64,000 bases of DNA from Microvirga subterranea (GTDB lineage: Bacteria > Pseudomonadota > Alphaproteobacteria > Rhizobiales > Beijerinckiaceae), in contig NZ_QQBB01000006.1 in NCBI RefSeq assembly GCF_003350535.1, positions 1 to 64,000 of the forward strand, in the 5' to 3' direction. The translations under genes and the position numbers were made by a program. Of the stretch, positions 1 to 7,129 are shown piece by piece; positions within the stretch are counted from its first letter, which is position 1, and each line of letters opens with the position of its first letter. The notes under the pieces were generated by a model. That model was not told the DNA's origin, ran no database searches, and worked only from the letters and a program-made list of their open reading frames with translations.

Positions 1-197
1 GTCGGGTCGTAGTAGCGGTCATCGCTGTTGGTGTTCCAGCCGTAGCCGGCGTTCACACCCACATAGAAACCCGTCCAGGTGAAAACCGGAACAGCGGCGA
101 CGACCGGGAAGTCGACCGTGCGGCCCGGAAGGTCCGCCGCGCCGGCGCCGGCGGTGAGGCCCAGGAGGGCGACGGTCGTCAGGAGGAGGGTTCTCAT
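1..197 (-). CDS. Outer-membrane beta-barrel protein, N-terminal fragment
   Basis: The gene runs off the left edge, so only its first 65 codons are present. It starts with a Sec signal peptide (MRTLLLTTVALLGLTAGAGA, then AADLP), followed near residues 40-54 by WTGFYVGVNAGYGW. That motif opens the mature barrel in the Omp25/Omp31-type porin-like family of Rhizobiales. Family knowledge places such proteins in the outer membrane as small beta-barrels. The start is the ATG at 197, with the GGAG-rich stretch typical of this region just inside the gene. The specific role cannot be told from the fragment. Confidence 0.8.
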   Translation of the reverse strand, partial: MRTLLLTTVALLGLTAGAGAADLPGRTVDFPVVAAVPVFTWTGFYVGVNAGYGWNTNSDDRYYDP

Positions 198-279
198 GTC
201 GTGATTCCATTGAAGATCGATGCGGCGTGAGTCCTAGGGCGTTAACCTTAAGAAAGGGTAACGTAAGGTAATGAAACTT

Positions 280-296
280 GATAATGTATCATTATC
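280..296. promoter_or_regulatory. AT-rich palindrome between divergent genes
   Basis: The arms GATAATG and CATTATC are perfect inverted repeats around a 3-base centre. They lie in the 221-base AT-rich gap between the divergently read outer-membrane protein and the RTX glycoside hydrolase. An operator for either gene is possible; the protein that would bind is unknown. Confidence 0.3.
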
Positions 297-418
297 CACA
301 GCTATTCTGTCCCTGAAACCCTTGCAAATTAACGATCCTGCGAGCTCTCGATTGTAAGCCTGTGACGCTTGTGGCGTAGTGTTCCTTATAGGAAACGAAA
401 GCTTTCTGAGCGTGCGCC

Positions 419-1783
419 ATGCATTCGATTGATCACCCCGAGAAGATCGGGATCAGTCTCTGGGACAAGGACGATCGGGGCACTGCCCTCAACGACGTGG
501 ATCGCGTCAATTTCGATTGGTACTACAATTGGGATTTCCACGCGCTCTGGGATGCCGATGCCACGCCCGAGAGGACCCATCACGTTCCAATGATCTGGGA
601 CGAGACCTTCGCGATCGAACAGATACTGGCCCAGATCAAGGCCTCCGGGGCGACGACGCTCCTCGGCTTCAACGAGCCCGACGACCTTCGTCAAGCGAAC
701 ATGTCGGTGGAGCAGGCCATCGCGCTCTGGCCTCTGCTCCAGGCGACCGGCCTCCGTCTCGGATCGCCTGCAACAACCAAGAACGGCGCCCTTGGCCAGG
801 ATTCCTGGCTCGGCCGGTTCATGGCAGAGGCCGACAAGCAGGGCCTGCGAGTCGACTTCATCTCGGTCCATTACTATTCGACCGACGGGGACGTGAACGC
901 CTTCAAGGCCTGGCTCGAGGCCGTTCACAAGCAATACAACAAGCCCATCTGGGTGACCGAATGGGTTCTGGCCGACTGGAACAACCCCGGCCGGTTCACC
1001 GCAGCGGAGCAGGCGGCTTTCGCCCGCGCCGGCTCGGAGATGATGGACGACCTGCCGTTCGTCGAAAGGCAGTCATGGTTCGCAGCCTATGAAGGCGGCG
1101 ACGGATGGTATCTCAACAGCAGCCTTTTCGACGCCAACAACAATCTCACCCCGGTCGGACGCGTCTTTGCGGAATTGACCGGCCTCATCGTGGACCACGT
1201 CGTGGTCGGAGGGGCGATCAAGGGTGTCCTCGACCAGAACTATCTCACGGGCACCGCCGGGGCGGACACGATCATCGGCGGCAACGGAAACGACCAGATC
1301 TTCGGCCAGGCCGGCAACGACACCCTGAAAGGCGAGGGGGGCAACGATATTCTCGTCGGTGGCGCGGGACGCGACAAGCTCTATGGCGGCAAAGGCAAGC
1401 TGAGCCAAGATGCCTTCGTGTTCGACACCAAGCTGACCAGCAAGACCGTGGCCAACAAGCACAAGGACACGATCTACGACTTCGGACCCAAGTATGATTC
1501 GCTCTGGTTCGACGATGCGGCCTTCACGAACAAGACCATCGCCAACTACCTGAAAGGCAAGGCTCCATCGTTCGACTCGCCCGTGGCCTTGAAGGCGAGC
1601 TTCTTCCGGGTCGGCGACAAGGCCCTGGACAAGGACGACTTCTTCATCTGGAATCCGAAGACCAAGAAGCTCTATTGGGATGTCGACGGGTCGGGCTCGA
1701 AGCAGATGGTCGAGATCGCCACAATCAAGCTTCAGAAGGGGGAGGGCACGACCCTCACGCACAAGGATTTCTTCTTCGTCTGA
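419..1783 (+). CDS. RTX-type secreted glycoside hydrolase (GH128-like)
   Basis: Residues 10-255 look like the glycosyl-hydrolase catalytic core of the GH128 type, whose characterised members cut beta-1,3-glucan. GFNEPD holds the likely acid/base Glu86 and WVTEW the likely nucleophile Glu181. Residues 277-326 carry glycine/aspartate-rich RTX nonapeptides (GGNGNDQIF, GQAGNDTL, GEGGNDIL, GGAGRDKL), which bind calcium. A C-terminal domain of about 125 residues follows. There is no N-terminal signal peptide, which fits type I secretion from a C-terminal signal. No type I transporter genes are nearby. The RBS is weak and the start is chosen as the first ATG. The substrate is inferred from family only. 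Confidence 0.8.
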   Translation: MHSIDHPEKIGISLWDKDDRGTALNDVDRVNFDWYYNWDFHALWDADATPERTHHVPMIWDETFAIEQILAQIKASGATTLLGFNEPDDLRQANMSVEQAIALWPLLQATGLRLGSPATTKNGALGQDSWLGRFMAEADKQGLRVDFISVHYYSTDGDVNAFKAWLEAVHKQYNKPIWVTEWVLADWNNPGRFTAAEQAAFARAGSEMMDDLPFVERQSWFAAYEGGDGWYLNSSLFDANNNLTPVGRVFAELTGLIVDHVVVGGAIKGVLDQNYLTGTAGADTIIGGNGNDQIFGQAGNDTLKGEGGNDILVGGAGRDKLYGGKGKLSQDAFVFDTKLTSKTVANKHKDTIYDFGPKYDSLWFDDAAFTNKTIANYLKGKAPSFDSPVALKASFFRVGDKALDKDDFFIWNPKTKKLYWDVDGSGSKQMVEIATIKLQKGEGTTLTHKDFFFV

Positions 1784-1867
1784 ACGGTCGTGAGCCGATC
1801 GTTCGGCACGACACGATCCTGCCTGTCGGCGCAAGGCGGCCGACAGAGCGGCCGCGCCCCGCTCCTC

Positions 1868-2287
1868 TTAGGCTGACAGCTTGCGGTACCAGCCGAGATC
1901 GACCTGGACCACACGGGGAGACATGTGGGCCGCGTAGACGGCGGCAGCGCCCTGAAGCTCACGATACTCGTCGGGGCCGACCTTCTCGGAGGCGGCAATC
2001 AGCCGGTCATGGAAGCGCTGCCGGGCATCCCGCAGCAGACGCAGCTTGCGGGCCTGCGGCTGCGATCCCACCTCGCGATCGACCACGAGGCACCGTGCGG
2101 CCGCATACAGGTCATCCACCGCAGCCTCGACGCCCGGGTCGCGCTTGAGAAGGCCGATCACGTCGATGAGGAGCACACGCAGATCCCGCAGGTCGGCTTG
2201 TCCGCCGTCCTCGGTCAACAGGGCAACGATCCGCTCGATCGCCGCAAGCCTTTCGTCGATCGTTTCGGCGAAGCTCTTTTCCGCCAT
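1868..2287 (-). CDS. Hypothetical protein, mostly helical
   Basis: This 139-residue protein is rich in Leu, Ala, Arg and Asp, with no signal peptide or membrane segment. It looks largely alpha-helical (for example AETIDERLAAIERIVALL near the N-terminus and DARQRFHDRLIAASEKV in the middle). I do not recognise the family. It stands alone, convergent with the glycoside hydrolase and separated by 167 bases from the CoA-binding protein gene upstream. Codon use resembles its neighbours, which supports a real gene. Confidence 0.6.
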   Translation of the reverse strand: MAEKSFAETIDERLAAIERIVALLTEDGGQADLRDLRVLLIDVIGLLKRDPGVEAAVDDLYAAARCLVVDREVGSQPQARKLRLLRDARQRFHDRLIAASEKVGPDEYRELQGAAAVYAAHMSPRVVQVDLGWYRKLSA

Positions 2288-2454
2288 CAGCCGTTACCTC
2301 CCGGAAACAATACGTGCCGTTCCTCGACAATGCTCGATTATGGTTAATGAATTGTTGATGGAATGACCGGAGGAGCCCGCGAAACGCCTTTCCGAGCAAC
2401 GATTTTGACGGTTCCTGTGCCCGATCCCGCCGCCTGTGGAGAACGGCATCGCCC

Positions 2455-2895
2455 TCAGCGCATGAGGCGGGAATGCTCAATGCTGATGCAGCGGTTCATG
2501 ACGACCTGGATTCCTGCCGCCTCAGCCTGCGCGGCCGCAACCGCATTCACGATGCCGAGTTGAAGCCAGAGGGCAGGGGCCCGGATGGCGATCGTGTCCG
2601 CGACGACGTCCGGGATGTATTCCGGCCGGCGAAAGACGTTCACGAGATCGACGGGCTCGCCGAGGTCCTGGAGGCGGGCGCGGAACGGTTCGCCATGCAG
2701 ATTCTGTCCCAGGGCTGTCGGGTTCACGGGAATGATCCGATAGCCGGCCTGATGCAGGTAGCGGGTGACGCCAAAGCTCGGTCGCCAGGGATCGGTGCTC
2801 GCGCCGACTACGGCGATGGTTCTCGTCCGCGCAAGGATGTCGCGGAGGTAATCGGGCGGGTACGCACCGTGATCGATCGGAGCTTGGATCTGCAT
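2455..2895 (-). CDS. CoA-binding domain protein (YccU family)
   Basis: The 146-residue product is a single Rossmann-like CoA-binding domain. ARTRTIAVVGASTDPWRPSF near residues 20-40 is the nucleotide-binding first strand and loop. GYRIIPVNPTALGQNLHG and VDLVNVFRRPEYIPDVV follow, and ALWLQLGIVN near the end is the conserved family motif. Members are small cytosolic proteins homologous to the succinyl-CoA synthetase alpha N-domain; their role is not well defined. I chose the ATG at 2895, preceded by AGAGG at 8 bases, over an in-frame extension upstream that has no family similarity. Confidence 0.85.
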   Translation of the reverse strand: MQIQAPIDHGAYPPDYLRDILARTRTIAVVGASTDPWRPSFGVTRYLHQAGYRIIPVNPTALGQNLHGEPFRARLQDLGEPVDLVNVFRRPEYIPDVVADTIAIRAPALWLQLGIVNAVAAAQAEAAGIQVVMNRCISIEHSRLMR

Positions 2896-3026
2896 GGGAG
2901 GAGCCTCTCTCTCACCAATGGACGCCCGACGGGCGGGTTCCATGGACGAGGCGGGATCAAAACGGCCGGCCAGCCGGTTGTTTCCATAGAACGGCTTCTC
3001 AGAGGAGGCGGCCGGCAGGTCAGGCG

Positions 3027-3938
3027 ATGGAGCTTTCATCCGCGTTTCAGGTGTTTCCGTCCGACAGCGAGAGGCCAGGCGCCTACGCGTCCTTCCCCTA
3101 TGATCGCGATTTGGTGCGCCGTTTCCGAGAGACCTTTCCCCGGGCACGCTGGCGTGGAGCGGAGGAGCGGTGGTTCGTCCCCGGCACGACGGCGGCTCGG
3201 CGACTGCAGGTTTGGATCTCGCAGGAACTTGAGACGCTCGACCGCTACGCCGACGCCAAGGGCCGGGATGCCTTCGCGTTCGATCCGATGGCAAGCCCCT
3301 ATCTCACCGTCGCTGACGACCTCCAGGTCAGGACACCCTATTCCCGCACCATCGTCGACGTGATGCGGGCCATTCCCTGGGCCTGGTGGGATTCGCACAA
3401 TCGCATCTGGCGGGTTCCGTTCCGGTCCTATGAGGAGCTTCGTAGGCGCTGGCCCGAGATTGAGGAGGCCGCGCGTCGCAACGAGCCGGAGGCGCGGCGA
3501 AGGAGGCGGGAGGAGCAGGCGGGCCACGGCTCCGGCAAGCTTGAACGCGTCCAGGCCGAGCGCAGGCGTCGGCGCTATCCCGTCCCGGGCGACGATCTTC
3601 CCCCTCTGGATCGTCCCGTCACGACCTTCACCTGGGGTGTCGTCGTGTTTGAGGATATCGAGGCCGAGCCGATTACAGATGCGGCCGTACGGGAATTTTA
3701 TCCGCACCTGCCGGAGGACACGGGAGGGTATGTCTGGGCCAGATGGCGACTGCCCTGGCTTCAGGAGGTTTATCGGGCAAAGCCGGCGCCGGAAGATGAA
3801 GGGGGGGACCTGCGTCCGATCAGGGGCTGGTGGCCTGCGAGCCGCGACGAACTGCAGGACCGAGCCCGCCGGCTGCGGCAGGTGGAGCGGGCCCAGCGCA
3901 CCCGCGAACAGGCGAGAAAATCCCCGGCCGATGCTTGA
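3027..3938 (+). CDS. Protein with two HARP-like repeats
   Basis: Two similar segments are visible, residues 20-65 (FPYDRDLVRRFRETFPRARW, then a W-x-VP end) and residues 98-145 (VRTPYSRTIVDVMRAIPWAW, then IWRVP). Both follow the pattern of HARP domains, as in the annealing helicase SMARCAL1, where they bind forked or single-stranded DNA. A basic stretch (about residues 150-190, RRRRREEQ and AERRRRRY) and a C-terminal half of unknown fold follow. No helicase motifs are present, so this would be a stand-alone binding module. It lies next to ssb and the repair island. The HARP link is by eye and tentative. Confidence 0.55.
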   Translation: MELSSAFQVFPSDSERPGAYASFPYDRDLVRRFRETFPRARWRGAEERWFVPGTTAARRLQVWISQELETLDRYADAKGRDAFAFDPMASPYLTVADDLQVRTPYSRTIVDVMRAIPWAWWDSHNRIWRVPFRSYEELRRRWPEIEEAARRNEPEARRRRREEQAGHGSGKLERVQAERRRRRYPVPGDDLPPLDRPVTTFTWGVVVFEDIEAEPITDAAVREFYPHLPEDTGGYVWARWRLPWLQEVYRAKPAPEDEGGDLRPIRGWWPASRDELQDRARRLRQVERAQRTREQARKSPADA

Positions 3939-4007
3939 ATGCCGCCAAATGCAAAATCCGGGCCGTGGCCCGGATTCCGAACTCATCAGGTTCTGGCCGG
4001 TCGAGGC

Positions 4008-4511
4008 CTAGAACGGAATGTCGTCGTCGAGGTCGTTATAGCGAGAACCGGAGCTTGCCGGCTCGGGCCTGCGGTCCATCGGGGCTGATCGTCCGAAGTC
4101 GCCGCCGCTGCGGACCTGGCCCGGCTCCTCGTCCCCGTACTCGGAGGCTCCCCCGCCGCCGCGGCTGTCCAGGATCGTCAGCTCGCCCCGGAAGCGCTGC
4201 AGCACGATCTCGGTCGTGTACTTCTCCTGCCCCTGCTGGTCCTGCCACTTGCGCGTCTGCAGCTGGCCCTCAAGGTACACCTTCGAGCCCTTCTTCAGGT
4301 ACTGCTCCGCCACGCGCGCCAGGTTCTCGTTGAAGATCACCACCGAGTGCCACTCGGTCTTCTCCTTGCGCTCGCCCGTGCCCTTGTCCTTCCAGGTCTC
4401 CGACGTGGCGATCCGCAGGTTCACCACCGGCTCGCCCGAGTTCAGCCGCCGCACCTCCGGGTCACGCCCCAGATTGCCCACCAGGATCACTTTGTTCACG
4501 CTGCCTGCCAT
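4008..4511 (-). CDS. ssb: Single-stranded DNA-binding protein
   Basis: SSB coats single-stranded DNA as a tetramer and recruits repair and replication proteins through its acidic tip. The OB fold covers residues 1-110 ([45 protein letters not shown]). A glycine/proline-rich linker and the canonical DDDIPF tip follow, giving the full family length of 167 residues. The start ATG at 4511 has GGAG 7 bases upstream. A LexA box of the form GTTC-N7-GTTC lies about 95 bases upstream in a sigma70-like promoter, so it is probably damage-inducible. This may be the main SSB or a second, SOS-linked copy; the window cannot decide. Confidence 0.95.
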   Translation of the reverse strand: MAGSVNKVILVGNLGRDPEVRRLNSGEPVVNLRIATSETWKDKGTGERKEKTEWHSVVIFNENLARVAEQYLKKGSKVYLEGQLQTRKWQDQQGQEKYTTEIVLQRFRGELTILDSRGGGGASEYGDEEPGQVRSGGDFGRSAPMDRRPEPASSGSRYNDLDDDIPF

Positions 4512-4606
4512 AACGGCTCTCCACTTCATCTCTCCCGAGGCCGGCTGGAGCCGGCCTGTACGGGTCCGTTGACGCTCTCCTGTCCCTGGCAGGGACATCA
4601 CGTAAT

Positions 4607-4621
4607 GTTCTATATTTGTTC
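4607..4621 (-). promoter_or_regulatory. LexA (SOS) box upstream of ssb
   Basis: On the minus strand this reads GAACAAATATAGAAC, a perfect GAAC-N7-GAAC, the alphaproteobacterial form of the LexA box. It overlaps the -10-like TATAGA of a promoter whose -35 would be TTGCAC, 15 bases upstream. The same 15-mer recurs exactly at 10681-10695. Repression by LexA is inferred from the consensus and its position. Confidence 0.8.
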
Positions 4622-4684
4622 CGACATTTGTGCAAGAGGGAGCTTCTGACCGGCCGCCGCCGGACGCTCTTTCGTGCGACCGTG

Positions 4685-5098
4685 TCAATAGGTCGGCCAG
4701 AGGCCCGGCGTCGCGAGTTCCAGGAGATGGCCGTCCGGATCGCGAAAATAGATGCTCGTGCCGCCTTTCGGCCAGGTGGTGCGTCCCTCCACGTCGATGC
4801 CGTGCCGGCTGAGGTGCTCCTCCCATGGCTTGAGCTCGTCCGCAGAGATGGCGAAAGCCATGTGCGCCGGTCCGCTGCCGTCGTGCGGCGGAATGGTGCC
4901 ACCCGGGAGCACGGCAGTTTCCGTCGAGCCTCCGCGCCTGAAGAGCAGGAGCACGGTTCGCGCTCCGACGTCGTAGGCGCAGAGTCGGTGGTCCGAAAAG
5001 ATGGGCTTCAGCTGGAGGACGGCCTCGTAGAAGCGTCGCGCGCGCGGCAGATCGTCGACATAGAGCGCGGTCTCGAGAACCCCGTCCAACCTGGGCAT
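4685..5098 (-). CDS. VOC-family (glyoxalase-like) protein
   Basis: The 137-residue protein has the paired beta-alpha-beta-beta-beta units of the vicinal oxygen chelate superfamily: [20 protein letters not shown] at the start, AHMAFAIS in the middle, and [20 protein letters not shown] at the end. Candidate metal ligands are the mid-domain His and the Glu of LLELA. Members include glyoxalases, dioxygenases and fosfomycin-resistance enzymes; substrate cannot be assigned here. The start at 5098 has GGGAG 8 bases upstream. It sits between ssb and a terminator inside the repair island, apparently as an unrelated passenger. Confidence 0.85.
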   Translation of the reverse strand: MPRLDGVLETALYVDDLPRARRFYEAVLQLKPIFSDHRLCAYDVGARTVLLLFRRGGSTETAVLPGGTIPPHDGSGPAHMAFAISADELKPWEEHLSRHGIDVEGRTTWPKGGTSIYFRDPDGHLLELATPGLWPTY

Positions 5099-5169
5099 GC
5101 TGAATTCTCCCTCTGCTGCACGTCCACTATCGCGCCAGAGGTTCGAAGAGACCACTGCGGACCGACAAC

Positions 5170-5197
5170 AAAAAAGCCGTGAGGCAGGCTCACGGCT
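5170..5197 (-). terminator. Rho-independent terminator (minus strand)
   Basis: AGCCGTGA and TCACGGCT form a perfect 8-bp stem around a 7-base loop. On the minus strand the stem is followed directly by a run of T. It lies 29 bases past the stop of the small gene at 5226-5501 and would end the operon read from 6543. Confidence 0.85.
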
Positions 5198-5225
5198 CGT
5201 TCGTCGATTGTAAATTGCGGAGACG

Positions 5226-5501
5226 TTACTCGGCGGCCTGCAGGTAGACGACCTTCGTCTGCTCGGCCTTAACCTCGCGCAGGGTCTTGGCCATGTACGT
5301 CAGGCGCTCGATTGCCTTTTCGAGATCCTGCTTGGCACCCTCGGTAAGATCATAGGCTTCGCGGCCGCGATAGAGGCGGTTGACCTGGCTTTCCATCTCG
5401 CCAGCCGCCTCACGGATCCGGTGCACCAGGTTGTCGGCGATCACGTCGGCATTGCTGTCGACGACGCAGAAGCCGACATTGCTTGCTCGGACTTTGGACA
5501 T
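5226..5501 (-). CDS. Small hypothetical protein, last gene of the SOS-linked operon
   Basis: The 91-residue protein has a short N-terminal strand region (SNVGFCVVDSNADVIAD) followed by a long amphipathic helix region (IREAAGEMESQVNRLYRGRE, then DLEKAIERLTYMAKTLREVK), suggesting a helical bundle or coiled coil. I recognise no family. It is the third gene of a minus-strand group (6543 down to 5226) closed by a terminator. The promoter for this group carries a LexA box, so its expression is probably damage-linked. Confidence 0.65.
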   Translation of the reverse strand: MSKVRASNVGFCVVDSNADVIADNLVHRIREAAGEMESQVNRLYRGREAYDLTEGAKQDLEKAIERLTYMAKTLREVKAEQTKVVYLQAAE

Positions 5502-5536
5502 TCGATGAGACCTCTTCTTGTCGTTCTTCTTGCGGT

Positions 5537-5932
5537 TCAGGCCACAGCCCGATGCTCATGCTCGGCCACGAGGCCGAGCCGGCGCGCCAGGGCATGTTTC
5601 GTCACGGGCCCGATCCACGGAAGCGTCGCGATGAAAGCGAGCTTGTCGGGGCTCGTGAGGTATTCGTCATAGAGGCGAGCACGCTCGCTCCAGATCCTGT
5701 CGATGGCATCGGCTTTTCCGGGGTGCCGGAAACCGAGCCTTGTGGTCGAGCCGAAGTCCAGAGCCCGCATGCAGCGCTCGAAGGTGCGGCGGCCAACCGA
5801 TGGGGTCACGCTCGCATGGCAGATCGTACGAATGATCTGCTCTGCGAACTCATCCGCCGTCCTGGGTGCGGAGCAGGTTTCATCCTGCACGAGGCCGAAG
5901 CCGCTCCGATCGTCGAAGCTTAAACTTGGCAT
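5537..5932 (-). CDS. Small protein with a helix-hairpin-helix motif
   Basis: The 131-residue product ends in FIATLPWIGPVTKHALARRL, a good helix-hairpin-helix match (hydrophobic-PxIGPxTxxxLARRLG). Such motifs bind DNA backbone non-specifically in repair enzymes. The part before it (IIRTICHASVTPSVGRRTFE, then ERARLYDEYLTSPDK) has no motif I recognise and no visible catalytic site. The ATG at 5932 is preceded by GAGGTGA at good spacing, and it starts 6 bases past the stop of the upstream gene. Context and motif suggest a DNA-binding accessory factor in an SOS-controlled operon. Confidence 0.65.
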   Translation of the reverse strand: MPSLSFDDRSGFGLVQDETCSAPRTADEFAEQIIRTICHASVTPSVGRRTFERCMRALDFGSTTRLGFRHPGKADAIDRIWSERARLYDEYLTSPDKLAFIATLPWIGPVTKHALARRLGLVAEHEHRAVA

Positions 5933-5937
5933 TGGAG

Positions 5938-6543
5938 TCACCTCATGGTCCAAGCCGCCTGCAGCAGCCGAACGAGCTTCGTTCCAGTCCCTTCGAGCCG
6001 GTACGATGTCCGCCAGGCCAACGCCGTCGATCTTGCGAAGTCGGCCTGGGAGACGCTGGAGCGCGCTTTCGCGGAAAACACCCGCGCACCCTTCAGGGCG
6101 TGCTTGCGCGGACCTTTGCCATTTCCGCTAGCATCCTGATCTCTCACGGATTTTTCGCCGCGTTCCGGCTCCCATAAGATGGGGTTGGGCCCCATCGGAT
6201 GCAAGGTTCGTTTCGTCAATGGAGCGGGCGGAGTGTTTCGTTTTGCTCCATGCGGCCAAGCCGAAACGTCCTGGCGGGCTAGGGTAAAGCTCTGCTCCAA
6301 CTCGGCACTGGTCTCCACCTTGTAAATGGAGGCCGCCCGGGAGAATGCTTCTGCGAAAGGCCGCATGGCGCACCAGCTCTTTTCCGCCATCTGCAGGGGC
6401 CACGTCCAAAGCCCGTCGCTACGGCGATTGGCCAGGCTTTCGCGCTCGATGAAGTATCCGGTCGTCTTGTGCTCAAGTCCGCTCTCCGTCACGAGCCATT
6501 CCTCGTTCTCGAAGACCGGACGTTCCGCAACCATCGCCGTCAT
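5938..6543 (-). CDS. Hypothetical protein, first gene of the SOS-linked operon
   Basis: The 201-residue protein begins with a compact segment rich in Trp and Glu (VFENEEWLVTESGLEHKTTG, then SDGLWTWPLQMAEKSWC) that looks like a small folded domain around residues 8-90. The tail is basic and low in complexity (KRNTPPAPLTKRTLHP, later GKGPRKHALKGARVFSAKAR). I do not recognise the family. It opens a three-gene minus-strand operon behind a strong promoter (TTGACA-N16-TATGTT) overlapped by a LexA box. Possible roles in repair follow only from that context. Confidence 0.6.
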   Translation of the reverse strand: MTAMVAERPVFENEEWLVTESGLEHKTTGYFIERESLANRRSDGLWTWPLQMAEKSWCAMRPFAEAFSRAASIYKVETSAELEQSFTLARQDVSAWPHGAKRNTPPAPLTKRTLHPMGPNPILWEPERGEKSVRDQDASGNGKGPRKHALKGARVFSAKARSSVSQADFARSTALAWRTSYRLEGTGTKLVRLLQAAWTMR

Positions 6544-6615
6544 GTCGACACCCTTCCGGAAGCGGGCTCATCCCGCCTCATTGCCGCCAAATCTCGAATG
6601 CATCTCACGCAACTG

Positions 6616-6655
6616 GAACAAACCAAGAACATAACGCAAGCACCCTGCGTGTCAA
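6616..6655 (-). promoter_or_regulatory. Sigma70 promoter with overlapping LexA box
   Basis: Read on the minus strand, TTGACA (6655-6650) and TATGTT (6633-6628) are separated by 16 bases. GTTC-N7-GTTC at 6630-6616 overlaps the -10, ideal for LexA repression. It would drive the operon from 6543 to 5226. Whether it also affects the plus-strand genes from 6833 is not clear, as no second box was found for them. Confidence 0.8.
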
Positions 6656-6722
6656 GCAAAGTGTGCCGGTCAGGACTGTAATCTTGGAGTAATGACGACT
6701 ATGTGGGGATGAGGAGCCAGGA

Positions 6723-6836
6723 TTGAAGAACTCGTCTATCATCCGGCCGAAATTGAGGCGAAGGTCTCGAGCGATCTTACCGTCCAGCTTGACTGAAGCT
6801 GGGCCCTTGGAATGCAGTGGAGCTTTCTCGACATGA
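6723..6836 (+). other. Possible leader ORF before the Rad50-like operon
   Basis: A GAGGAG at 6711-6716 lies just before position 6722. A TTG-started frame of 37 codons from 6723 ends in an ATGA overlap with the start at 6833. A competing frame from an ATT at 6722 reads IEELVYHPAEIEAKVSSDL and stops at 24 codons, and it looks more protein-like. Either could be a leader peptide or the remnant of a longer gene. Neither is supported beyond the RBS. Confidence 0.2.
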
Positions 6837-7129
6837 CAAGTCTGACGCGCCTGGAATCCGACAGTCTCAGGCGGCTCGAGGAGATGCGCGCGACCTTCGA
6901 AAAGCTGCGCGCCGAGCGGATTCGCGCGGAAGGTGAGGTGGAGCGCCTGACGCGCGAGCTGGAGCAGGCTCGCGAGCTCGCCCGGGCCGAGTTCGGCACG
7001 GACGACGAGGAACGGATCCGCTCCCTGATCGAGGACGCACTGGCGCAGAATGCCAAGCTCGTCGACGAGTTCGGTGCTGCGCTGCGCGGTATCGAGGCTC
7101 GGCTGAAGCAGCTTGGGGGCGAGCGCTGA
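6833..7129 (+). CDS. Small coiled-coil protein coupled to the Rad50-like ATPase
   Basis: Almost all of the 98 residues predict as helix: LTRLESDSLRRLEEMRATFE, EVERLTRELEQARELARAEF, a short break at GTDDEE, then IEDALAQNAKLVDEFGAALR. The heptad-like spacing of Leu/Ala indicates a coiled coil. Its stop overlaps the start of the ATPase gene by one base (TGATG), implying coupled translation. A plausible role is a partner for the ATPase coil, supplying what the short N-terminal coil of that protein lacks. I prefer the ATG at 6833 (GGAG at 10 bases) over one at 6812. Confidence 0.7.
   Translation: MTSLTRLESDSLRRLEEMRATFEKLRAERIRAEGEVERLTRELEQARELARAEFGTDDEERIRSLIEDALAQNAKLVDEFGAALRGIEARLKQLGGER

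Noticed and set aside
2326-2340. A LexA box before the gene at 1868-2287
   Set aside because: Only one GTTC half-site is present; the second half does not match at 7 bases.
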